Notes: generated by a model from the letters alone, not told the origin. A DNA stretch of 64,000 nucleotides from Endotrypanum monterogeii (GCA_000333855.2 CM007337.1:45259-109258); one strand, 5' to 3'. Positions 10,646 through 21,943 are shown, counted from the first letter of the stretch. Made by a program: numbers and translations.

Positions 10646-11233
10646 TCTGAGGTCAGGGAGGAATTCAAAGAATGAACTTCGGGAGAAGAGAAAAAATCGC
10701 TGGAAGTATTCGAGAGAAGAGATTGCTTGGGAAAACAGATAGATGAGAGGAGAGCGGGCGCGGGGAGAGGAACGGAGCGGAGGGAAGGGGAGGGGACATG
10801 TACCCAGCATCCCAAGGAGCTCCAATACACAGGGCCGTGGAAGAAAACATATCAGTCTCGGCATACCTGAGAGTGTTTACGCAGGTAATATCCTCTGCAA
10901 TTATTATGGCCAGTACGATGACTCCTTTTTTTGTGTTTTCTGCCGATAAAATGAAGCAAATCAATAACCGCATGACCTTCGCTGCATCCCTTCCCCACGA
11001 ACCCGAACAATTGGATAAAAAGGAAATAGTTTGCCGGGGAGTCCTATCACGCTCTCCCTCTCGGTTTATGTAGAAGAGTATGTGTGGACGGCACTGTCGA
11101 ACGTGGACGTTCTGAAAACAAGTTATTTATTTTACCTAATACCGCTCGCGATCAAAGTGTGTGTTGCACTCATGGTGCAGTTGGGGGGTGAGTAGAAGAT
11201 CGAGCTCTCTTATGTGTGAACGCAGAGACACAG

Positions 11234-11236
<3 letters not shown>

Positions 11237-11268
<32 letters not shown>
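11237..11268. repeat. (CA)n microsatellite
   Basis: About 16 CA units in the spacer between the kinesin-like gene and CFAP206. Confidence 0.9.
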
Positions 11269-11272
<4 letters not shown>

Positions 11273-12077
11273 CAGACAGTGAAAATAGAATCCATTCAGC
11301 CATCCACCTATACCCGCTCGAATTTGCGCGCGAAAAAAAAAAAGAGGAAAAAATGTCGAAGCTAATCCATTTGAACCCATACTATTCCTCAGCTGCGTGC
11401 TTGCCACACCACCTCTGTATGTTTTTTTATACATGTCTGTCATCTCCATCTCCTTACACCCCCCCCCTTCCCTACTGTTTGCGCGTGATGTCTTTCGGAT
11501 AGAGAAGGGGGAAAGGACGGGGAGAGGAGGGAATGATAAAAACAGTACGGTGTTCTTCTAGTGAAAAAAAAAATTTGAAAAAAATCTCGAACTAGTACAC
11601 AAAAAAAAAAAGTCGAAATAAATAAACGAAAACAAAAAACATCAAAGAGTCACCACGCCATCAGTGTGAAGTAACACAAACACAAAAAAAAAAAAAAAAT
11701 TGTTAGAAAGGACAGGGTGTCCAAAATGTATCGTGTGTGCGTGTGTGTGTACGCAAACTCGGTGTAACGTATAAACACGTATACATTTTTTTCGGTATAC
11801 ATATATATATATGTATGTGTGTGTGTATCCACCCTCATACCCCACCCGCCCCCAGATTCTTTTTTTCTATGATATTCAGCATTAGAAGCCAGAATAGGGT
11901 AATGTACATAGTGCATTGAACCCAATTTCCCTAAAAAGTGTATCCCTCCCTTCTCACACCCTTTATCACCACCTTTAACACAAGTCAGTGGCCATGACTA
12001 GACGGGGCGTCGGCAGAGCTTGGAAGCTGGGATGGAAATTTGAGCAGATCCGTCTGGTTGCTCACCGCACTATTCGA

Positions 12078-15000
12078 TCATGAGAGGCAGTCGCCCAGGC
12101 GTGGAACAGAGACAAAACCTCTCTGACTGGTGTGGGTGTCACCCACCCTCGTGTCGTTGATGTTGCCCCCACTCAGTCGCCCCTCAACACCGCCGCCAGC
12201 TGCACTACTGACGCCGCCCACGGGTAACCGCCGTAGTCGTCGCCGCATGGTATCCAATGTCACCCGGTCCGAATTCCCTCCAGTGCCGCTCAACGAATGT
12301 GGCTCAGCGCAGTTTTCCGTAGCGATACGACTGCCCCGGGGAGCCAAACCTGCTTCATACCATAGCTCGAATCCCTTCAGCAGCTCCTCACGCAGACGGG
12401 CGAGGTGACTCTCACAAATATCATATTGATTCCTCAGTGATGTGTCGTCTTGGATGCCTCGGTCAGTCATCTTCCAGGCGAGGCAGGCCCGCAAGCTCTC
12501 CAGGGTTTCCTTCACGCGCCGTATGCGCTGCATCTGCTCGATCCCTTCCTCCGTGGTGGTAACATAAAACGTGTACGCTGAAGATTCGGGTACACTCGGC
12601 TGCGGTGCTGGCACCGCTGACACAGCGCTATTTTCTAAGTGAGGCCCCAGCGTCTGAGTCGTGGAATGCGCAGCAATCGTGAAAGAAGACCCTGACAAGT
12701 CGACCTGTTCCTGACCCCACTGCGTCAACGCCTGCCCTTCAGTGGAGACGTGTGGCGATGATATATCCTTGCTGCCTTCCACTGATAAGGAGCCGATCTT
12801 CGATTCCGGCGCCTTGCGGTAAGTAGGCGATGACACCACACCGCGTGTGGTGTGTAACGTAGCTCCTCCGCCTGCAGCTTCGATCCCTCCACTCATCTTT
12901 TGCGCTCCCTCAGCGAGGCCCATTGGGACGTCGGGGACAGTGTTAAGCGAAGTCCACGGCAGCTCTGTATTTTTCAGTGTCGAGTAGCGCGAGAAAAGAT
13001 GCCTGCCCACACCACCAAATGATACAGCCGCCGACGGTGCGCTGCCGTAGCCTTTTCCCGTCTTGTTCACATCCAGCGCCGCCACACTCGGACTTGGCTC
13101 GCGTAGCAACGCTGTGCGCGATGAATTTAATTTGAACGAAGGGGTCGTCGCCATTGACGACGAGGGGTTCCCAGAAGCGTATTCGGCGCCCTCGGCAGCG
13201 GGAGTATCCGACGCTGAGCTCAACATGAGACGTGTGGAACTTAGACTGCGTCTCCTGGACCCTGCGCTGCCGGGAGGGCGATCGGCTGTGTTGGCTCGCC
13301 CCACAGAGCGCTCCAGGGCGGAGCTACGGGTGGATGCCAGGGCCGAGGCTGTGAACGCAGAGGACGTGACCGCCTCTACGGATTGCAGGTCTGCAAGTGC
13401 GGCAGCGAGCTGAACGTCCCGCTCTACTATGCATTGTCGCAACAGCTCGAAGCAGGTGTGCATCTCCAGGACACTGGCAACTGAAAGCACCGCGATGCGC
13501 CCAGCGACAAAGTCCGTCACGCGCTTCGCCAATGCATTCGTCACCGGCGCAGCCGATGAGGATGAAGGGCGACACAAGAGTGGATGGCAGTCAGCGACGG
13601 CCCCACTTAGTGTTTTCGATAGCGAGGGTTTTCGGTCAGCGCTACCCCCGCTGGAACTGCTGAACAAGTGCTGCTGGGTGGGAAGGGGCGACACATTACC
13701 GTCTCGTTTCCCTGCCCCCTTTGCTTTGGGTGATACCGCCTGCCTATTTTCCGAGCCAGGGGCGGCAGCGCCTGATGAAGCACCACCGAACTCGAACGCA
13801 TTCAACTCCGTCTGCAGTCTCAGCTCCATCTGAAGCGCTGAGACCTGCCGACGCAACTTGTTCAACTCGGTGAAGGGGTCCTCGGTGACCCGGCACGTCG
13901 GCTTCTCCGGCACGCAAAGAAAACGTCGCGCCAGCTGCAACGTGGCGAGTGAGTCCTCTCCGTGTGCCTGCTCCGGTCGTACATGCGCTATGACAAGAGT
14001 GCGACAACTGCCGCCCAGATGACCCTTCAGCAGCATGGTCAGCTTGCTTCGCTTAAACAGCGACGGCCTCTGTAGCGCGGCACCGACCGGCATTGATGCG
14101 AGTTTTGTGATGACCTCCTGCAGGGCCACCAACGAGCGCTTGATAGCTGCAGTATCAGCAAATACTTTTTGGGACGAGATGTTTGCATCCGCAGATGGCT
14201 TTGAATTGGACGCAGATGATAGCGGCGCTCTCGGTGGCAGCAGTCGTGGTGTTTGGGGAAGCCTCACAAGCGGCTTGGGTGCTGCCAAGTCGACGAGGTG
14301 CAGTTGGGCCTTTCGCGTCGCATGGTGATTCACACTTCCCTCCAGGCCCTCCTCACAGACAACATCTACTATAAGAACGGCATGCCCAGCACTCCCACGA
14401 GCAGCGGAGGCTGCCTGCGCGCGGCGACCTCGGTTTATCAGTGCAAGAGCGTCTTCGGGGCTGCAGCACTCCTCCTTCAGCACGTTGTTCAAGAAAACTT
14501 TCCCTCCCAGGTCCATGGTGATGGTGGGCATCTGCGACGCCGACAGCGACGACGAAGTCACTGGTGACATCGGTGTCAACTCTCTTGGAGACGCCGACCT
14601 GCTCGCGGAGGCACCAGATGTTTCCTCGGCAAGCAGGTCGACAAAGTTCTCACCCTGAAGTGCCACATAAGAAAGCTGAACAGTGCATCGCCTTTGGCTG
14701 GCACACAGCCACTCCTCCTCCTCTTTCTGCGCTCCTCCCACGGGAAAGGAAGAGGATCTGTCTAGCATGGGGGAGGCCGCCGCCGCCGCCGCCGCCGCTG
14801 CGAGTGACTGCGCCCCATAAGGGGAGGCCTCGGACTGACTAACCGCCGCAGCAAAAAGAGAGTTAAGAATGCGCTGGCACAACCCAGGCACGGCTACGTC
14901 GCCAAAAACAGTCGTCGTTTTCCCAGACGCTGAGCCACCACAGCACACAATTGTGACACTTGTCCCCCTCAGCAGCGAGTCCACCACGCACGAATGAGCG

Positions 15001-15257
15001 ATGCTGTTCAGGAAATCCTGCGTGGCCCTGGTGTGCATATCGCCCATAACGCCGTCAAGCGTGAAACTAGGCGACTCGACTACATGCTTCATACGCGGTG
15101 GAGGAGGCATGGATGTTTTTGGCGGCCCTTCCCCCACTCTTCTACAAAATAGGGTCACGCCGTCTCTGTCGAGTGTGAGGCATGGAGAAGTGTCGTGTGC
15201 TGCAGGTGGCCGCACACGCCCGTAGACGTGAATTCGCTCAGCAGGGGAAGACGACAT
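12078..15257 (-). CDS. Divergent kinesin-9 (KIF9-like) motor-domain protein
   Basis: A 1059-residue protein starting at the ATG at 15255-15257 (two codons further upstream the frame has only GTG). The motor domain spans about residues 8-447. It has 'RIHVYGRVRP', 'SFTLDGVMGD' (close to KIF9 'SFKLDGVLHD'), a P-loop 'GGSASGKTTT' (107-116), 'LVDLAAPK' (321-328) and 'FKRSKLTMLLKGHLGG' (401-416). The KIF9-like DGV block and a C-terminal 'LLKGFELWYEAG', resembling KIF9 'LQKEFEVWW', place it with kinesin-9, a flagellar family. Switch I (canonical NxxSSRSH) is degraded to 'AASAARGSAGH' (282-292) and switch II lacks the Gly and Glu of DLAGSE, so ATP hydrolysis is doubtful. Low-complexity insertions include poly-Ala at about 153-161, encoded by GCC repeats. 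The tail is Ser-rich with a short coiled coil near 945-965. It may be a structural or regulatory axonemal kinesin. Confidence 0.85.
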   Translation of the reverse strand: MSSSPAERIHVYGRVRPPAAHDTSPCLTLDRDGVTLFCRRVGEGPPKTSMPPPPRMKHVVESPSFTLDGVMGDMHTRATQDFLNSIAHSCVVDSLLRGTSVTIVCCGGSASGKTTTVFGDVAVPGLCQRILNSLFAAAVSQSEASPYGAQSLAAAAAAAAASPMLDRSSSFPVGGAQKEEEEWLCASQRRCTVQLSYVALQGENFVDLLAEETSGASASRSASPRELTPMSPVTSSSLSASQMPTITMDLGGKVFLNNVLKEECCSPEDALALINRGRRAQAASAARGSAGHAVLIVDVVCEEGLEGSVNHHATRKAQLHLVDLAAPKPLVRLPQTPRLLPPRAPLSSASNSKPSADANISSQKVFADTAAIKRSLVALQEVITKLASMPVGAALQRPSLFKRSKLTMLLKGHLGGSCRTLVIAHVRPEQAHGEDSLATLQLARRFLCVPEKPTCRVTEDPFTELNKLRRQVSALQMELRLQTELNAFEFGGASSGAAAPGSENRQAVSPKAKGAGKRDGNVSPLPTQQHLFSSSSGGSADRKPSLSKTLSGAVADCHPLLCRPSSSSAAPVTNALAKRVTDFVAGRIAVLSVASVLEMHTCFELLRQCIVERDVQLAAALADLQSVEAVTSSAFTASALASTRSSALERSVGRANTADRPPGSAGSRRRSLSSTRLMLSSASDTPAAEGAEYASGNPSSSMATTPSFKLNSSRTALLREPSPSVAALDVNKTGKGYGSAPSAAVSFGGVGRHLFSRYSTLKNTELPWTSLNTVPDVPMGLAEGAQKMSGGIEAAGGGATLHTTRGVVSSPTYRKAPESKIGSLSVEGSKDISSPHVSTEGQALTQWGQEQVDLSGSSFTIAAHSTTQTLGPHLENSAVSAVPAPQPSVPESSAYTFYVTTTEEGIEQMQRIRRVKETLESLRACLAWKMTDRGIQDDTSLRNQYDICESHLARLREELLKGFELWYEAGLAPRGSRIATENCAEPHSLSGTGGNSDRVTLDTMRRRLRRLPVGGVSSAAGGGVEGRLSGGNINDTRVGDTHTSQRGFVSVPRLGDCLS

Positions 15258-15293
15258 CTGCACTGCTACACCAGAAAAACTAAACTGCTCCCG

Positions 15294-15326
15294 TTTTTTT
15301 TTTTTTTGGGGGGGGGGGGGGGGGGG
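15294..15326. repeat. Oligo-T / oligo-G junction tract
   Basis: Fourteen T followed by nineteen G on the plus strand, 37 bases upstream of the kinesin-like start codon. In the transcript this reads C19 A14. The G run could form a quadruplex on the plus strand. Confidence 0.95.
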
Positions 15327-17126
15327 AGTGGAAACACAAATTTATAAATTTGCCTTCGCAAGCAAAAAAAAAAAATGTGCTAATCTACGAGGGAATGCGG
15401 TGAACGAAATGATATGGTGAACGCCTCTTGTCTTCTTTCCGGTGTTAGTGTGGTGAAGAAAAGGGGGGAGAGAGGGAAAAACGCTAACGGTACGTGGTGT
15501 ATCTGTGCGTGCCTGCGTTCACAGAAAAGGTGCAATAAAACAGGAAAGGGGGATCCGTGAAGGGAGAGAGAAGCAAGTGGATGAGTGACCAGGGACGAGG
15601 TGAGGCTGGTTACAATGATAAGGAGGAGAACCCGTATAACTGTGACTTGCGTGCATATATGAGTGAAGCATTACGTGGGAACAGAAGCAGGTGGAAAAAC
15701 TCCTATCGATAAATAAAAAAGAGGAGAAGCGCGACGTCAGCCGTGCCGTCTCTCATGGGAACTGAAAGTATTTTGTCCCAAGAGTGCGTAACTAAATTTA
15801 CAAAAGGAAATCCCTTGAGAATGTGTGTGTATGTGTGTGTAGATGTGTGTGCAGCTGTGTCATTAAGCCCTTTAACATTATGCACCCAGAATGGAGATAA
15901 ATAGAGGTGAGGTGGAGGGGGGAGAGGTGAGGTGAGGGGGGGAGAGGTAAAGGGGCGGAGCTCTCCACTCCGCAGGTAAAAAGTGTGATGTGAAAGTGCT
16001 GCAAGGCCACCCAACAAGCGCCATCCGCGCCGGTGGAGCCGCGTGGGTGGATACACGAGAGGAGGCTTATCACAGAAGTGCGGAAAATGAAACCATAAGG
16101 AACACAATCCTGGGGGAAAAAATAATTGGAGCGGCGTCTGCGCATCAACACTATATCCAAACGACAACAAAAGGAGAGTGGGAAGGAAGAGATCCCAGCA
16201 ACTCTGCCCATCAGACTCCACTCCTTAAAACAGACGCAGTTGTTTGGTAGAAGCACACCAGAAAGAAGTGAGAATTCTGGGGAGAAAAGGAAATCGAACA
16301 AACGAAGTACGAGTGAGTGAGAAGGAGGAAGAATGAAACAAAGCAAACTCAATTATGAATGCAGACCTTCACAGACGCACACAATCACACGCAGACAAGA
16401 AGAAAAAAACGCCAGCAGCCGCGCCCCAATTCGTGTGTTACAGGAAAAAGTCAAATCGCAGATAATGATAAGTGAATTAGTCGTGATTGCCACACAGATA
16501 AAGCGCAAGAAAAAAAAAATCGTGCGAGTTCGTTGGACAATCGAAGATCTGTCCTCAAATCATCCCCTCCACGCCAATGAAGTACGCTCGCCCCCTTTCT
16601 ATCCCCTCCCTCCCTCCCTCCCCATTAAACATGTCCTTGTTTTCCACTACCAACCATGCTTCGTACGAATCCTGTCTGCGGGCCGAATCCGTAGCGTATA
16701 ACACACACACATAAATATATGTATATATATATATATATACATATATTTATAGTATATATTTATATATATGACGGCATCAGCTCATTTACACATGTCTACA
16801 TGTATATTTTATGTGCTTACCTATTCCCTACGGACGTGCGCGAAGCAGTACGAAAAAAAAAAAAACAGAGGAAGCAAACATCCCTTCGAATCAGCGTCTT
16901 CCCTCCAAAGATATATATAAAAATAAATATATAAATAAATATAAATATATGCTATTGAACAACACCAGACAAGAAACATACGAAAAGGGGGAATTTTTCT
17001 TTTCAAGTGAGGAGGAGCGACACAAACACAAACCAGGGGGCAAAAAGAAAGAAGAAGGAAGAAGGTTCATCAGACACATAACGCTTCGATATTACGACGT
17101 TAAAGGAGGCGCGCCTCGACCTGGCA

Positions 17127-17156
17127 CGCACACACACACACACACACACAAATACC

Positions 17157-17194
<38 letters not shown>
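17127..17194. repeat. Compound (CA)(TA)(GA) microsatellite
   Basis: A CA tract (about 17129-17150), a TA tract (about 17157-17174) and a GA tract (about 17175-17194) lie nearly end to end. Confidence 0.9.
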
Positions 17195-17889
17195 TCCATA
17201 GGTTGAGGTGTGCTGCCTACGCCGCCCCCTCCCTCTCCCACTAGCTCATCAGGAGATTCTACAGGGGCCGAATTTCAAAATGCGAAAAAACATGTCGATG
17301 AGGAGAGAGAAAGAAAGAAAGAAAGAAAAAAACAAAAGAAAGAGCGGAAGAGGGAAGAGTTCATATCCCATAGCACCAGCCAACCACATGCAAAAAAAAA
17401 ACGCGAAAGGGAGAGGGGGAGGTATAAAAATCAAGATCAATACACACAAGTTTACATTTATTTATATAGATGCCGATGGAAAAAGTGCTCAGCGGCGGTG
17501 GGCATTAGTGGGGCAAGGGGCAAGGACGATGGGGAGTATGGGAGGAAAAAAAAAGAACAGTGAGCGAGCGAACTCAAATGAGGGATGCCCAGTGCAACAG
17601 GGAACCATTGTCACCGCTATGGACACACAAACACTCCCCCAAATTCTAGCCACCCACCCCCTCTCTTCTGTCTCCCAAATTTGGTTTTGCATGCACGAGT
17701 GACGAACACGACGAATGCCAGTATCTCACTAGACTGGTGACACATATTCCTCCCTCATTCCCACCGCCATCACCAACTACATATATATATATATATATTT
17801 TTTTTTATATACTTATGTATAATACAAAGACACCTGTCCACCAACCAACGAACCCCTCATAAAAAATAAATAGAAAGCAACGGCACGAA

Positions 17890-17964
17890 ATGTACAGCGC
17901 TGCATGAGTGTCGAAGGTTTGTGGAAAGCGGGGGGGGAGCGAAAGTCATAATAGCGCTGTACAT
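17890..17964. repeat. Perfect 12-base inverted repeat
   Basis: ATGTACAGCGCT at 17890-17901 is repeated inverted as AGCGCTGTACAT at 17953-17964, with a 51-base loop containing a G run. It could form a hairpin in the transcript. Its function is unknown. Confidence 0.85.
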
Positions 17965-18803
17965 CCTTATACAAACATATATTTATATGTATTTATATAT
18001 CTGTAGTACCTCAGGTGAAAGCGAGACTTGATTAGACCTCATACATGCCAATTTTGCGCGGTTGCCGCCAGCGCATCACCGGATCACTGCGGGCAATGTC
18101 ACCGCCACTCATCCATCACCCCCCCATAGTCACTCCGCCGCACCCGTACTCGTTAACGTCTGTGGTTGGCTGACAGTTTCGGTGACGTAGTGCACAACAC
18201 AGCTATATGATTGTCGCTGTATATGAAAAGCGAGAAAAGAAGAAGACGGACATGCACAAAACCACCACCGTCAGCGTAATTGCGAGCGCGCTAACACCGA
18301 AGAAAAAAAAAGGAGGGAGAGAAGAAAAGTAGGTATACGCAGATGTGCAGACAGCACCGATGACGCAGAACAAAGAGGAACACATATTCATAATATATAT
18401 ATATGTGTGTGTGTGTGTGATAATGACAAGGCGCATGGAGGGAGGAGGAGAAAGCATCAGCAGAGGCAGCAAATGCAGCCAAACGAAACACATTTAAAAA
18501 ATAAAGGAAAAAATTAGCGAATGCGTAGAGAGAAACTGAGGAGAGGGAAAAAAAAAGACCTCAAAAATCCGAAATGAAGACATCCCAGCGCCTCCTCCAC
18601 CCAGCTATGCACAGGGACACTCTCACTCACCTTTTCTCCGATACCTCACCCTCACCTCTTCTCGCCACAGCACCTTAATACTTCCTGTTGTCACGTGTGT
18701 GGAATGTCACCCTAATAGGGTGTGGTTGGATAAAAAATCAAGGAGGAGAAATATTCAGAAGAAAAAAGACAGAGAGAGGTATGAGAGAGGAGGAGGGAAA
18801 ACG

Positions 18804-18805
18804 AA

Positions 18806-18842
<37 letters not shown>
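18804..18842. repeat. (AT)n microsatellite
   Basis: A nearly uninterrupted run of AT units with one GT interruption near 18830. Confidence 0.9.
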
Positions 18843-18844
<2 letters not shown>

Positions 18845-19554
18845 TATTTTTTTTATATGTATGTATACCTAGAGAGACCTGTATGTCGATATGTAACCGT
18901 TAAATTTTCTCTCCATCAACTGCACACCCGCATGCGTGACAGCCAACAACAACAAAAAAAGAAAATACGGGCAGGTGCCACACAACTCCAGCAAAGCATT
19001 TCTCAACAGGGTGCACACCACCAAAACAAAATGAAAGCATCAACTAATAGAAAGCGCTATTTTTTTGTGTGTCCGTCGGGGGAGGGAGGGAGGGGGTGGA
19101 AGGGAAGGAGCGAGGGAGAAGGGGGGTAACACACAGGCACACGTTCGCACATTCTAACAAAAAAAAAAAAGGCTGAGGATGAAGAGCGATAACGCGCATG
19201 AATACTTCAGTAGTCGTCGTGGAGGATGAGTAGACGGTGAAGTAAGAATCGTGGTAGTAATGATCTACATCAGATCAATAAATCTAGACGTTCACATGGG
19301 GAAGGAGAGGGGGAGGGGGTGCGAAAAAAAAAAAGGGGAGGGAGTGCAAGAGAGGGAGGGAGAGGGAGAAACCTGAGCAAGGAACGAGAAATCCATGGAA
19401 GCCCGAACTAATCACTACCACCATCACCATCATCATCACACATACACACACACACACGCACACACTCGCAATGACGACACAGCGCGCGACGCAGGCATCT
19501 ACCCGGCCGCCCTCCCTCCATGATCCCCTCTTGCCTCTGCATTACAATAAATGT

Positions 19555-21702
19555 TTAGAGCAGGTTAAGAATGTATATGTTTCCGAAGCTATCGCCACAG
19601 ACCACCTTCTCGTAGCTCCCCACAGTGAGACAATACACCGGAGCTTTACAGAATATCGAGGCCACCTCCCGACCCGTATTCATGTCGAGCAGGTAAACAA
19701 AGCGGTTGTTGCAAGCCACCACCACCAACTGTGTAAAGGAGCCGGGAGCTGCACTGGACAATGTCCAGCCGAGCCTTGGATGATGAGGATGCGATCGGGT
19801 AGGTCCGACGATGTCAAGCGGCGAGATAGAGAGCTTGCAGCTCCCGTCTTTGGCTGACCACACCCGCAAGATCGATTCGTCGTTGCTGATGATATATTCC
19901 CCGTCTGAGGTGTAACTGCAAGACAAGATGATACCAACATGGCCCGTGAGATGAAATACAGTCTTGGCTGTCGCTGTCGACCACACGCACAGCGACTTGT
20001 CCGCCGATGCACTGCACAGATAATTACCGTTGGGGCTATAGGCCATGGCTATAATAATGCCCTTGTGTCCGGTGTAGCACAGCCACTCCCGCCCCCGCCT
20101 TGTGTCCCAGAGCCGACAAACACGGTCTTGGCAGCCGCTCACTACATACTTGCTGTCTGGACTGAAGCAACAGCAGATCACCACTTTTGGATGCGCAAAA
20201 GTCAAGAGGCGCTTCGTCGTCATCACATCCCACAAAATCATTGTCTTGTCCTTGCTGGCAGTGGCAAGATACTTGCCGTCTGGTGAAAATGTGGCATTGA
20301 TGACGGTATCCTGGTGTCCCGTGAAGATCCCCACCTCGCTGTTGAGGGGTGCGCTCTGCAGCGTCACAGAAGCGTCCTCGTTGCTGCAGCTGACGAAGTC
20401 AGTCTCGGACGGCGCGAGAGCAAGGCACTTGACCCGAGTTGCGTGTCCTAAGTATGGAACCGTCGTGAAACCGCGCAGTGGTCGGTTTGCCTTGGGCTCC
20501 GTTAAGCGGATGTTATCCAGGAAGTGGGCGACTGTGTTGGGCGTCGTGGCTACAGCGCTCGTTACCGTGAAGGACCTCAGAAGTTTCTCAGTCGGCCCTG
20601 AGGGCGCGGCCTCTCGCCACGGCGTTGTCGCCTGACCGGCAGCGATCCCACTCATTGACATGATATCCATCTCGTCCACGCAGACGTCAAAGTCATTGAA
20701 GGAGAAAAAACGTTTGCCAGCCGAATTTAGCCTCTCTGCGAAGCCACACTTACCACTAGCCTCACTGTCGCCAGTCAACTCCGTGCTGGTAGAAGGGGGC
20801 TTACGACCTGCCAGACGCCAGTGCTTGGTGCGCGCTTCGTTTTTTGAGATGACGATGTCATCGTATACGAAAAGATCTGCCTCATTTCTTTCGGACGACA
20901 GCGGCTGCGGCGCCTCCAACTCCTCATCTTTTTTGAGGACACCACTCGAGAAGCTGCACGAACTCCCGCTAAAGCGACTGCGGCTTACAGAATTGCTGCT
21001 GTGGATGGTGTGAGCAGGTGTGCTCACAATGCTAGTGGCATCAGAGATATCGGAGAGAGACTCCGGTGTCGTTCGCCGATGTTCTGAGCGGCAAAAAGAC
21101 ATGAGGGACTGCTGTAGCACCTGCTGAAGCTGCGGGGTGTGCATAATTGGAAAATCTGCAGATGCGGACGCAATATAACTCGACTTTAAGCACTTTGAAT
21201 AGTGTATGGATTCCCCCAGTCGCCTCTGTGTCGGAGACACGGAGTAGCCGGATGTTGGGCTTCCGATGAGCTGCGGCAAAAACCGTTGCGACTCGCTCCC
21301 AACGACGATCCCTGGACTGCCAGGGCACACCGCCACCAGTGGCGTCAGAGGGTTGGAGAAGTAAACATCTTTCAAGTCATACACCGTTTGTCTTATCTTC
21401 AAACGACCGGAGGGCGATGGCAGCTGCAGCGTCTCCTCGATCTCCGGCACGACCATCTCTTTTCTTGTACCCGTCCAGTCGACCTTGCCTGTGGCAGTGA
21501 GGATCTCTAAATTGTTGCCCTCCGTCACCGTTGCTCGCCTTCTCAGGGACGTCCCGCCCTCACTCCTGTCGCTAGGGCTAACCCCGATGGCATCCTCTGC
21601 ACCTTCGTGAAAGCTGTTGTCTGAGTTTCCTTTACGCAGGGCGATGGTAGATGACGACGACGTGATCCCACTCACCAACGTGCTGCTCACCACACACCCC
21701 AT
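19555..21702 (-). CDS. WD40 repeat protein with MGC dual-acylation N-terminus
   Basis: A 715-residue protein. It begins 'MGCVVSS', a strong N-myristoylation site (G2) with an adjacent palmitoylation cysteine (C3), which suggests attachment to the plasma or flagellar membrane. Residues 10 to about 400 are Ser/Thr-rich and low in predicted order. From about residue 410 to the end there is a beta-propeller of roughly seven WD40 repeats. Clear units are 'GHQDTVINATFSPDGKYLAT' ending 'ILWD', 'ISPDSK'-type blades ending 'RLWD', and two ending 'VWS'. The propeller closes on the last residues, leaving no tail. The function is not known. The architecture suggests a membrane-bound scaffold. The ATG at 21700-21702 is directly preceded by TTAG on the coding strand, so the spliced leader could join at or near the start codon. 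Confidence 0.88.
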   Translation of the reverse strand: MGCVVSSTLVSGITSSSSTIALRKGNSDNSFHEGAEDAIGVSPSDRSEGGTSLRRRATVTEGNNLEILTATGKVDWTGTRKEMVVPEIEETLQLPSPSGRLKIRQTVYDLKDVYFSNPLTPLVAVCPGSPGIVVGSESQRFLPQLIGSPTSGYSVSPTQRRLGESIHYSKCLKSSYIASASADFPIMHTPQLQQVLQQSLMSFCRSEHRRTTPESLSDISDATSIVSTPAHTIHSSNSVSRSRFSGSSCSFSSGVLKKDEELEAPQPLSSERNEADLFVYDDIVISKNEARTKHWRLAGRKPPSTSTELTGDSEASGKCGFAERLNSAGKRFFSFNDFDVCVDEMDIMSMSGIAAGQATTPWREAAPSGPTEKLLRSFTVTSAVATTPNTVAHFLDNIRLTEPKANRPLRGFTTVPYLGHATRVKCLALAPSETDFVSCSNEDASVTLQSAPLNSEVGIFTGHQDTVINATFSPDGKYLATASKDKTMILWDVMTTKRLLTFAHPKVVICCCFSPDSKYVVSGCQDRVCRLWDTRRGREWLCYTGHKGIIIAMAYSPNGNYLCSASADKSLCVWSTATAKTVFHLTGHVGIILSCSYTSDGEYIISNDESILRVWSAKDGSCKLSISPLDIVGPTRSHPHHPRLGWTLSSAAPGSFTQLVVVACNNRFVYLLDMNTGREVASIFCKAPVYCLTVGSYEKVVCGDSFGNIYILNLL

Positions 21703-21943
21703 CTAACCACCACTGCTTAAGGACGGTGTTCCACCGAGAATTTGAGGCACGTGCGCAGGCCTATGTGATGGGATACAGGATAAAGGCTATCTGGGTACCA
21801 CAAATTTGAGGGGTGAAAAAAAGGAAGTAACAAAACTCTTTTTGTTGTTGTTTATTTTTGCATGCATCTAGCTTTTGCGTACCTGTGTGTGTGTGTGTGT
21901 GTAAGTGTGTGTGTATGTGTGACTGTGTGTGTGTAAGTGTGTG

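Larger units (their letters stand above)
10518..12077. other. Spacer between kinesin-9-like gene and CFAP206
   Basis: No gene seen. It contains (GT)n 10612-10643, (CA)n 11237-11268, several A-runs (11328-11345, 11564-11690) and short TA/GT tracts near 11800-11830. Bases 12000-12077, just past the kinesin stop, are GC-balanced and look like ordinary 3' UTR. Confidence 0.6.
15258..19554. other. 4.3-kb spacer between WD40 gene and kinesin-like gene
   Basis: This is the longest gene-free stretch in the window. No credible CDS is present; the longest open frames translate repeats. It holds a T14/G19 tract at 15294-15326, G-rich tandem motifs around 15910-15960, TA-rich tracts near 16715-16770 and 16913-16950, a compound (CA)(TA)(GA) tract at 17127-17194, a 12-base inverted repeat at 17890-17964, and (AT)n at 18804-18842. 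One island at about 18030-18190 is free of simple repeats. It could be a long 3' UTR of the WD40 gene plus spacer, or hide a small non-coding RNA. Confidence 0.55.

Noticed and set aside
15798..16352. A 184-codon open frame on the minus strand in the 4.3-kb spacer
   Set aside because: It is made of pyrimidine-tract and CA-repeat codons (Pro, Leu, Ser, His-Thr runs) with no domain-like segment.
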